A stretch of 5,860 nucleotides of DNA from Acetobacteraceae bacterium. Its GTDB lineage: Bacteria > Pseudomonadota > Alphaproteobacteria > Acetobacterales > Acetobacteraceae. The stretch's first letter is position 1, and the number at the start of each line of letters is the position of its first letter. Shown here piece after piece: positions 1 through 5,860 of the stretch. Both the position numbers and the translations under genes were made by a program. The notes below the pieces were generated by a model that had not been told where the DNA came from, did no database searches, and saw nothing but the letters and a program-made list of their open reading frames with translations. The stretch spans positions 1-5,860 of the forward strand of contig JASHVB010000353.1 of assembly GCA_030039695.1 (NCBI GenBank), read 5' to 3'.

Positions 1-580
1 GACGATCACTAATCCCGGCGTGATCTCGGGCACCGGCGCGGTGACGCAGATCGGCGCCGGCACGACAGAGCTGACTGGCGCCAGCACGTACACCGGCGGC
101 ACCACAATCAGTACCGGTGTGCTGCAGCTGGGTAATGGCACCACCAACGGCTCGATCGCCGGCAATGTCACCGACAACGCCACGCTCGCGTTCGACCCCG
201 TGTCCGGCACGACGATCACCAATCCCGGCGTGATCTCGGGCAGCGGTGCGGTGAACCAGATCGGCGCCGGCACGACGGTGTTTACCGGGACGAACACCTA
301 CACGGGCGGCACGACGATCAGCGGTGGCACGCTGCAGCTGGGTAATGGTACTACCAATGGCTCGATTGTCGGTCCTGTGAGCGACGACACCACGCTCGCG
401 TTCGACCCCGTGTCCGGCACGACGATCACCAATCCCGGTGTGGTCTCAGGCTCAGGCGTGGTGACGCAAATCGGCAGCGGCACGACGGTGCTGACCGGCA
501 CCAACACCTATTCCGGCGGCACCTCTGTCAGCGCCGGCACGCTGACGATCGGGAGCGATAGCGCACTTGGGACCGGCACC
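1..580 (+). repeat. Passenger repeat array A: tandem 210-bp (70-residue) units
   Basis: The block starting with gacgatcac recurs at 1, 211 and 421, exactly 210 bp apart, and the NTYxGGTTI motif recurs at 83, 293 and 503 with the same period. Positions 180-228 and 390-438 are identical over 49 bp. Each unit reads roughly as a PATR motif, then LQLGNGTTNGSI, NVTDNATLAFDP and an ITNPGVISG turn. The third unit drifts into a non-repeat segment after about 545. The array continues leftward out of the window, so the copy number is unknown. Confidence 0.9.
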
Positions 581-3500
581 CTATCGATGGCGGCGGGTAC
601 GACGTTGTCATGGGTTGCCGGCAGCAACTTCATCACCGGCAACAACATCGTGCTCACAGGCGATCCCAACTTCACGCCGCCTTCCGGCACGACGCAGACA
701 GTCTCCGGGGTGATCTCCGATGGGACATCGCCGGGCACCCTGAACATGTTGGGGCCTGGCACGCTGGTGTTGACCGCGGCCAACACCTACACCGGCGGCA
801 CGACGATCAGCGGCGGCACGCTGCAGCTGGGCGACGGCACCACCAACGGCTCGATCGTGGGCAACGTCACCGACAACGCCACGCTCGCCTTCGATCCCGC
901 GTCCGGCACGACGATCACCAGCCCTGGCGTCATCTCCGGCACAGGTGCGGTGACTCAGATCGGCGGCGGCACGACGGTGCTGACCGGCATGGACACGTAC
1001 TCCGGCGGCACCACGATCAGTGCCGGAACCCTGGAGCTCGGGGACGGCACCACCGACGGCCTGATCGCGGGCAATGTCACAGATAACGGCGCGCTTGCCT
1101 TCGATCCTGCGGCGAGCACGACGCCGGTCAATCCCGAGGTGATCTCGGGCACCGGCGCGGTGAACCAGGTCGGGGCCGGTACCACGGACTTGACCGGTAA
1201 CAGCGGTGCGTTCTCCGGAGCCACCAGCATCACCAACGGCGCGTTGTTGGTGAACGGAACCCTGGGGAACACGAGCAGTACCGTCTCTGTCTCGTCCGGC
1301 GGCACGCTGGGCGGCAGCGGGACCATTGGCGGCAACGTCACCATCACGAATGGCAATTTAGATCCCGGCAACGAGAGCTTCGGCGGCGGCCCCGGCACGC
1401 TGACCATCAACGGCAACCTTGCGCTCGCCAGCACGTCGGTCCTCAATTACCATTTTGGCGGCACCACCGACGATCTGACGGTGGTCAACGGCAACCTGAC
1501 GCTCGCGGGCACACTGAACGCAACGACGTCGCCCGGTGGCACTTTCGGTCCCGGGATCTATCGCGTCATCAGCTATTCAGGGTCATTGACCAATGACAGC
1601 CTCGCCCTCGGCGTGGTGCCTGCCGGCAGCACCGACTTCATCCAGACCTCGGTCGCAGGAGAGGTCAATCTGGTCAACACAGTCGGATTGAGCACCAACT
1701 TCTGGGATGGCGCCGGCCACGAGAACAACGGCGTCGTCGATGGCGGGAATGGCACGTGGCAGGGCCCCGCCGGCAACGACTTCTGGACGACCGTGACCGG
1801 TGCAATCAATGCGCCGTACATAAACGGTACCTTCGCGATCTTCGAAGCCACCCCCGGCACCGTCACCGTCGACGACAGCGTCGGCACCGTCATCTCCGGC
1901 GGTATGCAGTTTGCCGTCGGCGGCTACCTGGTCCAAGGCGGCCCGATCACGATGGCCCCCGGCAGCAACATCATCCGTGTCGGTGATGGCACCGCGGCTG
2001 GGGCAAATTACGTAGCCACCATTGCGTCCCAACTGACCGGTACCGGGGGCATCGACAAAACCGATCTCGGCACGTTGATCCTGGCTGCGGCCAACACGTA
2101 CACTGGCGGCACCACAATCACCACCGGCACGTTGCAGCTGGGTAATGGCACCACCAGCGGCTCGATCGTTGGCAATGTCACTGACAACGCTGCGTTCGTC
2201 TTTGACCCGGCCCCTGGCACGACGATCACCAATCCGGGCATCATCTCGGGCAGTGGCCTGGTGACGCAGATCGGTACCGGCACGACGATTCTCACGGCTG
2301 CGAACACCTACACGGGCGGCACGACGATCAGCGCCGGCACGCTGCAGCTAGGCGATGGCACCAACAACGGCTCGATCACCGGCAATGTCACCGACAACGC
2401 CACGCTCGCCTTTGACCCGGCATCAGGCACGACGATCACCTATCCAGGCGTGATCTCGGGCACAGGTTCGGTCAATCAGATCGGCACCGGCATTTCGGTT
2501 TTGAACGCCATCAACACCTATACAGGTCCCACCACAGTCACGGCCGGCACGCTTGCTGTCGGCGATTCCGCGCATCCCTCCGCGGCGTTGTCTGGCGGTG
2601 GGTCAATCACCGTGGGACCAGCCGGCACGCTCGGCGGCTACGGCAGCGTCGCCGGGACCGTCACCAATGATGGCACGCTGGCGGCCGGCAACGCGACGCC
2701 TGGCTTCAACTCGGACCCAACCGGCACATTCGCGATTGCGGGCGCTCTGCTCAATAACAACTCGGTCAATCTCGATCCCGTTCCGGACGTCGGCAACACG
2801 CTCGTCGTCAAGGGCAACTATACGGCCTCCGGGACGTCATCGACGGTTATCGTCGGGACGCTCCTGAACGCGGGTGGGTCGCTCTCCAACCAGCAAACCG
2901 ACCGGCTCGTGGTGTCGGGCAATGCCAGCGGCAACACGAGCGTTCGGGTGAACGGCTTCGGCCCGTTCAGCTCCAGCGGTATTCCCAACGCCACCGCCGG
3001 TATTTCGCTCATCCAGGTGGCCGGTGCGTCGTCCCCTGGCGCCTTCACGCTGGGTGGCGTCACGGGCGGCTCGCCGTTCCAGTACAGTCTCAACGCGTAC
3101 GGCCCGGGCTCGCCGAATGGCCCCGCCGATCCGGCCCAGAACCTGGTCGGCAATCCCGGCGGCTATACGGACGAGCGATTGCAAACCGTCTTTGTCTCGC
3201 CCGCCGGCCTCCTCGCACCCGTGTCCTCACTGGCGTCCTCCAGTCCGGGTACGCCCCTATCAAGCCTGCTGCCGGATGCGCGCCCGGAAGTGGCGCCGCA
3301 AGTGCCCGCCTACCTGAGCGCGCCAACCGCGCTGTTCAACGCCGGCTTCCAGGACATCGACAGCCTGCACCGCCGGCTTGGCGAGATCCACGACGATCAG
3401 ATCCTCGGCCTCAATCCGCAGGGCGAGGTTTTCCTGCGCAGCTACGGGACGACCTTCAACTACACCTCGAATCTCGACTTCAATAAGTTTGGTTTCAACT

Positions 3501-4246
3501 CGTCCGGACAGTATGCTGCCACTCAGCTCGGCGGCGACTGGATCGCCGTTAACGACGAGGCCGGCACGCTGCGTCTCGGCGTGTTCGGAACGTTGGGGCG
3601 GCTGTGGTATCAGCCAAGCGCGGTCGACGGCCCAAGCAAGGGTCAGTTCAACACCGACACGCTGGCCGGTTCCATTACCTGGCAAGCGCAGCGCGGTTGG
3701 TATGTCGATGCGATCCTGTTGGGCGGGATGTTCGACGGCACGGTCAGTACGCCCAACAGCGGACAAACGGTCGGGTTCAACGGCACCTCTCTCTCCGTTT
3801 CACTCGAAGCTGGCTACCCGATCCCGCTCGGTTGGCAGAGCCTGTTGGTCGAGCCGGAGGCTCAGTTTGTTTACCAACACTTAAGCTTCCCGATGCGGAC
3901 CGATGTCGATGGGATCGGCGTCAACCTGGGCAGCCCGGACCAAGGCATATTCCGTGGTGGGGTGCGGCTGATCCGGCGGCTGACCGGACCGAACGGGATG
4001 TTGCTCACGCCCTATCTGGAGGCCAACGTGCTGCAAGGAATCGGCGGCGGGGATAACGTTCAGCTCAGCAACGTCGCCTTTGACACCGGGCATTTCGGCA
4101 CCGCCATGCAGGTCGGTGGCGGCATCACCGGCACCATAACCCGGAACCTGTCCCTCTATGGCGACGTTGCCTGGCAGCCGACTATCGGCGGCAACGGGGG
4201 CTTTCGCGGCTGGGCATTCAACTTCGGCCTGCGCTTCACCTTCTGA
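2..4246 (+). CDS. Autotransporter (type Va) with PATR-repeat passenger and C-terminal beta-barrel, 5' partial
   Basis: The reading frame is open from the first bases of the window, so the gene starts upstream; the GTG at 20 is an internal Val of a repeat, not a start. At least 1,414 residues are visible. The passenger is rich in Gly, Thr, Ser and Asn and has almost no Cys, as expected for a secreted beta-helix. Eight copies of the motif N-T-Y-x-G-G-T-T-I begin near 83, 293, 503, 782, 992, 2093, 2303 and 2513; this is the passenger-associated transport repeat type. Two segments with GTLGG-x-G motifs lie near 1300 and 2630, and a Trp-rich segment (FWDGAG, then GTWQGP) near 1700-1790. A linker with PAYLSAP and a probable pore helix (about 3305-3400) leads into the barrel (about 3425-4243), ending GLRFTF with terminal Phe, the usual BAM-recognition end. 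By family knowledge the barrel inserts in the outer membrane and the passenger is displayed or released. The passenger shows no protease or esterase motif I recognise; adhesion or aggregation is a guess. The signal peptide is outside the window. Confidence 0.93.
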   Translation, partial: TITNPGVISGTGAVTQIGAGTTELTGASTYTGGTTISTGVLQLGNGTTNGSIAGNVTDNATLAFDPVSGTTITNPGVISGSGAVNQIGAGTTVFTGTNTYTGGTTISGGTLQLGNGTTNGSIVGPVSDDTTLAFDPVSGTTITNPGVVSGSGVVTQIGSGTTVLTGTNTYSGGTSVSAGTLTIGSDSALGTGTLSMAAGTTLSWVAGSNFITGNNIVLTGDPNFTPPSGTTQTVSGVISDGTSPGTLNMLGPGTLVLTAANTYTGGTTISGGTLQLGDGTTNGSIVGNVTDNATLAFDPASGTTITSPGVISGTGAVTQIGGGTTVLTGMDTYSGGTTISAGTLELGDGTTDGLIAGNVTDNGALAFDPAASTTPVNPEVISGTGAVNQVGAGTTDLTGNSGAFSGATSITNGALLVNGTLGNTSSTVSVSSGGTLGGSGTIGGNVTITNGNLDPGNESFGGGPGTLTINGNLALASTSVLNYHFGGTTDDLTVVNGNLTLAGTLNATTSPGGTFGPGIYRVISYSGSLTNDSLALGVVPAGSTDFIQTSVAGEVNLVNTVGLSTNFWDGAGHENNGVVDGGNGTWQGPAGNDFWTTVTGAINAPYINGTFAIFEATPGTVTVDDSVGTVISGGMQFAVGGYLVQGGPITMAPGSNIIRVGDGTAAGANYVATIASQLTGTGGIDKTDLGTLILAAANTYTGGTTITTGTLQLGNGTTSGSIVGNVTDNAAFVFDPAPGTTITNPGIISGSGLVTQIGTGTTILTAANTYTGGTTISAGTLQLGDGTNNGSITGNVTDNATLAFDPASGTTITYPGVISGTGSVNQIGTGISVLNAINTYTGPTTVTAGTLAVGDSAHPSAALSGGGSITVGPAGTLGGYGSVAGTVTNDGTLAAGNATPGFNSDPTGTFAIAGALLNNNSVNLDPVPDVGNTLVVKGNYTASGTSSTVIVGTLLNAGGSLSNQQTDRLVVSGNASGNTSVRVNGFGPFSSSGIPNATAGISLIQVAGASSPGAFTLGGVTGGSPFQYSLNAYGPGSPNGPADPAQNLVGNPGGYTDERLQTVFVSPAGLLAPVSSLASSSPGTPLSSLLPDARPEVAPQVPAYLSAPTALFNAGFQDIDSLHRRLGEIHDDQILGLNPQGEVFLRSYGTTFNYTSNLDFNKFGFNSSGQYAATQLGGDWIAVNDEAGTLRLGVFGTLGRLWYQPSAVDGPSKGQFNTDTLAGSITWQAQRGWYVDAILLGGMFDGTVSTPNSGQTVGFNGTSLSVSLEAGYPIPLGWQSLLVEPEAQFVYQHLSFPMRTDVDGIGVNLGSPDQGIFRGGVRLIRRLTGPNGMLLTPYLEANVLQGIGGGDNVQLSNVAFDTGHFGTAMQVGGGITGTITRNLSLYGDVAWQPTIGGNGGFRGWAFNFGLRFTF
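771..1195 (+). repeat. Passenger repeat array B: two 210-bp units
   Basis: The PATR motif returns at 782 and 992, and the ITSPGVISG / VNPEVISG turn at 910 and 1120, again 210 bp apart. The second unit has diverged (for example TTPVNPEV in place of TTITNPGV). It is separated from array A by about 230 bp of non-repeat beta-helix sequence and sits in the same reading frame. Confidence 0.87.
2082..2530 (+). repeat. Passenger repeat array C: 210-bp units close to the barrel-proximal passenger
   Basis: PATR motifs begin at 2093, 2303 and 2513, and the ITNPGIISG / ITYPGVISG turns at 2221 and 2431, with the same 210-bp period as arrays A and B. Array C lies about 900 bp after array B. Its units are nearly as close to array A as those of array A are to each other, which points to duplication or gene conversion across the gene. 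The third motif (NTYTGPTTVTAGTL) leads into a GTLGGYGSVAG segment typical of the end of PATR passengers. Confidence 0.87.
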
Positions 4247-4524
4247 GCCGCTTCGGTCCCGCCCCCCGCCAGCCCCGGTCTGGCTCCAGCGCCGGCCGCG
4301 GTTCGTGCGTACCTTGCGTTCTTCGACTGGGATCGCGCCGACCTTACCGACCGGAGCCGCCGCACCATCGCCGAGGCCGCCGCCGCGTCCACCAGGGTCG
4401 GGCTCACTCGCATCCAGGTCAGCGGCTACACCGGCACGTCCGGCGCCCCGCGCTGCAACCGAGTCCTCTCGGTCCCGGTGTTCGTGAGTGGCAGAACAGG
4501 CGGGTGGAGATCATCTCGCAATGA
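4247..4524 (+). pseudogene. OmpA-family C-terminal domain remnant, internally deleted and frameshifted
   Basis: In the frame of the autotransporter and directly after its TGA, the sequence reads as a Pro/Ala linker (VPPPASPGLAPAPAA) and then YLAFFDWDRADLT and RIQVSGYTGTSGAP, which I recognise as the first half of an OmpA-like peptidoglycan-binding domain. After NRVLS (about 4471) the match jumps to another frame, which reads GPGVREWQNRRVEIISQ and a TGA at 4522-4524; this is the normal C-terminus of such domains. About 35 residues expected between these parts, including the conserved RRAxAV helix, are missing. The Asp normally in the GYTD peptidoglycan-binding motif is Gly here. No start codon with a ribosome binding site is seen, so I take it as a dead fragment. 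It may once have been fused to a barrel upstream. Confidence 0.8.
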
Positions 4525-4637
4525 GTGAGGGGGGTCGGAAGTTTTGTCACCGATCGCGCCGTGTGGTTGCGGGTCTGCAGACACAATGGCTCGGGTACGA
4601 CCCAATTTGGCGCGGGTGAGCGACCTCGGTTGCGCGA

Positions 4638-4653
4638 AATGCCGATCGGCATT
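4638..4653. repeat. Perfect 16-bp palindrome
   Basis: The sequence aatgccgatcggcatt equals its own reverse complement, and symmetry stops at both flanks. With no loop it is a poor hairpin, so a binding site for a dimeric protein is the more natural reading. No regulator gene is in the window, and the nearest downstream gene starts 255 bp away, so an operator role is only a guess. Confidence 0.5.
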
Positions 4654-4683
4654 GGTCAAGGAGTGACCTGAGGGCACCGCGCG

Positions 4684-4696
4684 GCGCTGTCAGCGC
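4684..4696. repeat. Short inverted repeat (6-bp arms, 1-nt centre)
   Basis: The arms gcgctg and cagcgc flank a single t. No T-tract follows, so this is not an intrinsic terminator. It lies in the intergenic region upstream of the traC-like gene. Confidence 0.3.
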
Positions 4697-4895
4697 ATTT
4701 GCTGTCTGGGCTGCACGAATCAGTTCAATGGGCCTAAGAGGGGCGTGTTGAACCAGACGCGATAATCGAGTGACGGTGCTTCGCCCCATTGTAGAGCTGC
4801 GCGCACGAAAGCATGGCAACTCACTCACGCTTGCCGGCGCCCGGGTGACGCGGCGCGCTGGCTCGCTTTATCCTCCGCTTCCTGACACTGCGGCC

Positions 4896-4900
4896 GGGGA
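4896..4900 (+). promoter_or_regulatory. Ribosome binding site of the traC-like gene
   Basis: The stretch gggga ends 7 nt before the ATG at 4908. It supports that start over the upstream in-frame start at 4770, whose extra 46 residues do not look like the family. Confidence 0.55.
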
Positions 4901-4907
4901 TTCCCTC

Positions 4908-5243
4908 ATGCGCAAACCCGCCGATCCAGACGCCCAGATCAAGGCACTTCAGGATGACGCCAAGTCCCTCAAGGAACGACAGACGACGCAGGTGGTCGAG
5001 CTGGTGGTCGCAACCGGTGGGCACACCCTCGCTCTGGAACCTCTCGCTGGTGTCCTACTCACCGCGGTCGAACGATCCCGTGAAGAACCCGAAGCCGTCA
5101 GGAGATGGACCGAGCGCGGCGCCGCGTTCCTTCGTGGAAACCCCAGCGGGGGAGGCCGCGGAAAGCGCAACGCGGGTCGGCCTGCTGCGGGACCTGCAAA
5201 CGACGGCGCGTCTGCTGGGGCCCGCAGCAGTCCGGCGCAATAG
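4908..5243 (+). CDS. traC: TraC-like small conjugal transfer protein
   Basis: The 111-residue product starts MRKPADPDAQIKAL, with a charged, probably coiled-coil N-terminal helix (residues 8-25). A conserved-looking core follows, QVVELVVATGG and LEPLAGVLLTAVE (28-55), then WTERGAAFLR (67-76) and a Gly/Ala/Ser-rich low-complexity tail (77-111). This layout matches the small TraC/TraD-type proteins of alphaproteobacterial plasmids and conjugative elements, which lie near oriT and are thought to assist DNA processing with the TraA relaxase. Database names for the two small families are mixed; I use traC because it is first of the pair, as in Ti plasmids, and its N-terminus resembles TraC. The frame is intact. 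An in-frame start at 4770 exists, but the ATG at 4908 has the ribosome binding site and the family-like N-terminus. No relaxase gene is beside it, so it may be non-functional in place. Confidence 0.75.
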   Translation: MRKPADPDAQIKALQDDAKSLKERQTTQVVELVVATGGHTLALEPLAGVLLTAVERSREEPEAVRRWTERGAAFLRGNPSGGGRGKRNAGRPAAGPANDGASAGARSSPAQ

Positions 5244-5271
5244 GTTGGACGCCCCGAGGGTCCGCGCCAAC

Positions 5272-5541
5272 ATGCGCGATTGGACCAACGCGCACCGCGA
5301 GAGCGCCCGCCACCTCATCGAACGCGGTGGCTTCGTCAAGAAGGCGGGCCCGGTCGAGCCGCGCGATGATCCTGCGACCCTCCTCGCCGCAGTTCTGCCC
5401 ATCGTCGACACGCTCCACGGGGCAGAAGACACCGGCGACGCTCGCCACCACATCGTCACGTGGTGGCAGTACGGCACCTTCGACGCCGATCGCGCAGCGC
5501 TGTCCCCGCAGCCGCAAGTCCGGAGACTGGAGGGCATCTGA
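5272..5541 (+). CDS. traD: TraD-like small conjugal transfer protein (TraD family)
   Basis: The 89-residue product contains RHLIERGGFVKKAGPVE (residues 13-29), the hallmark of the small TraD family, whose members I recall reading RxLIELGGLVxKAGL. A helix with TLLAAVLPIVDTL (36-48) and a Trp-containing end, WWQYGTFDADRAA (64-76), follow. It lies 28 bp after the traC-like gene, in Ti-plasmid order, and is not the TraD coupling protein of F plasmids. The ATG at 5272 has a weak site (gaggg, 11 nt upstream); a TTG at 5245 is an alternative, and the frame is open further left inside traC but reads as a shadow there. The last 13 residues (LSPQPQVRRLEGI) do not look like the family and run into the start of the next gene. 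The C-terminal part is less conserved than I expect, so some decay is possible. Confidence 0.72.
   Translation: MRDWTNAHRESARHLIERGGFVKKAGPVEPRDDPATLLAAVLPIVDTLHGAEDTGDARHHIVTWWQYGTFDADRAALSPQPQVRRLEGI
5529..5534 (+). promoter_or_regulatory. Strong ribosome binding site of the MaoC-like gene, inside traD
   Basis: The hexamer ggaggg lies 6 nt before the ATG at 5541. It fixes that start and allows initiation with or without coupling to traD. Confidence 0.75.
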
Positions 5542-5860
5542 TGACCCCCTACCACGTCGGTGAGCGTTTCTCGCGTATCGTCACGTTCGACCCTGATAGC
5601 GTCCGCACCTTCGCCGCAATGGCCGGCGATCACAACCCGCTGCACTATGACCCCGCCTTTGCCGGCAAGTCTCGCTTCGGTGGCTTGATCGCGAGCGGCG
5701 CCCATTACGGCGCGCTCCTCATGGGCCTGGTCGCCACTGAACTGACCCGCTACCCCGAGTGCGCCACGGCCGGGTTGGAGTTCAGCTTCAAGTTACGCGA
5801 GGCCGTCCATGCCGGCCAGACGCTCACCCTCGAATGGACCATTGAAACCAAGACGCCGGC
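5541..5860 (+). CDS. MaoC/PhaJ-type (R)-specific enoyl-CoA hydratase, 3' partial
   Basis: The first 106 residues are present; the gene runs off the right edge. It starts MTPYHVGERFSRIVTF and carries AAMAGDHNPLHYDPAFA, the hydratase 2 motif. Asp30 and His35 match the catalytic Asp and His of PhaJ-type hydratases, and SRFGGLIASG follows as in MaoC-domain hot-dog-fold proteins. Such enzymes hydrate trans-2-enoyl-CoA, or act on related acyl-CoA thioesters, in the cytoplasm; the exact substrate cannot be told from this fragment. Family members of about 140-160 residues are common, so most of the protein is seen. Its ATG overlaps the traD stop (TGATG), an arrangement typical of translational coupling, yet its function is unrelated to conjugation. 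I infer that it is a resident metabolic gene next to which the tra fragment landed. Confidence 0.88.
   Translation, partial: MTPYHVGERFSRIVTFDPDSVRTFAAMAGDHNPLHYDPAFAGKSRFGGLIASGAHYGALLMGLVATELTRYPECATAGLEFSFKLREAVHAGQTLTLEWTIETKTP

Larger units (their letters stand above)
4525..4907. other. Intergenic region with no recognisable gene; possible mobile-element edge and tra control region
   Basis: Both strands have short open frames here, but none has a protein sequence I recognise or a convincing ribosome binding site. The divergent traA relaxase gene that would be expected to the left of traC in a Ti-type transfer module is not seen. The region contains a perfect 16-bp palindrome (4638-4653), a 6-bp hairpin (4684-4696) and a 5-bp-arm inverted repeat (4815-4835). 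A mobile-element end could lie near 4530-4660, but I cannot name a family. Confidence 0.45.

Noticed and set aside
610..1086. Plus-strand open frame rich in His and Arg
   Set aside because: Out-of-frame shadow of the repeats; composition is typical of frame-shifted Gly-Thr repeat DNA.
298..2307. Long minus-strand open frames opposite the passenger repeats
   Set aside because: They are rich in Val, Pro and Ser and mirror the Gly/Thr repeats; they follow from the high-GC repeated codons of the real gene and have no ribosome binding site or known motif.
1..2530. CRISPR array, because of regular repeats
   Set aside because: The repeats are contiguous 210-bp coding units in one reading frame, with no short repeats separated by unique spacers.
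3260..3884. Open frames on both strands within the beta-barrel region
   Set aside because: They overlap a clearly coding barrel domain and have no recognisable motif.
4247..4300. Intrinsic terminator for the autotransporter gene
   Set aside because: The region is GC-rich, but there is no stable hairpin followed by a T-tract.
4748..4766. ttgaac and gataat as a sigma-70 promoter for traC
   Set aside because: The two boxes are only 7 bp apart, where about 17 is needed, and no suitable -35 box lies at the right distance from gataat.
4954..5271. Upstream extension of the traD frame inside the traC-like gene
   Set aside because: The extra residues are Arg/Ser/Pro-rich and unlike TraD; the traC frame has the family motifs over the same bases. 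The TraD match starts after the ATG at 5272.
5055..5705. 216-residue minus-strand open frame over traC, traD and maoC
   Set aside because: It lies opposite three frames with recognisable family motifs and its own translation shows none.

Overview
The window reads as high-GC alphaproteobacterial DNA. GC is high by eye, the short tra genes look like those of rhizobial and sphingomonad plasmids, and the OmpA-type remnant resembles proteins I associate with Acetobacteraceae and relatives. The species call is inference. All recognisable genes are on the + strand.

Positions 2-4246 hold the 3' part of a very large autotransporter (type Va secretion) gene that begins upstream of the window. Its passenger carries three arrays of a 210-bp (70-residue) unit with the passenger-associated transport repeat signature. 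The arrays are separated by non-repeated beta-helix segments, and the protein ends in an autotransporter beta-barrel with a C-terminal Phe. Immediately after the TGA, and in the same reading frame, comes a proline-rich linker and an OmpA-family peptidoglycan-binding domain. This has been broken by an internal deletion with a frameshift (4247-4524). It looks like the dead tail of a former barrel-linker-OmpA protein.

Positions 4525-4907 hold no gene I can recognise. They contain a perfect 16-bp palindrome and a few weak inverted repeats. Next come two small conjugal-transfer genes in Ti-plasmid order, a traC-like gene (4908-5243) and a traD-like gene (5272-5541). No relaxase gene (traA) lies beside them and no traG follows, so they look like a stranded piece of an integrated conjugative element or plasmid. 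traD overlaps by one base (TGATG) the start of a MaoC/PhaJ-type (R)-enoyl-CoA hydratase gene, which has a strong ribosome binding site and runs off the right edge.

The picture is a patchwork: a repeat-rich surface protein, a decayed OmpA tail, an orphan tra pair and a metabolic gene, with probable recombination junctions near 4247, 4471, 4525-4800 and 5500-5525. I do not see a complete new system. The most informative points are the single-stop separation of the autotransporter barrel from an in-frame OmpA remnant, and the traD-maoC join.
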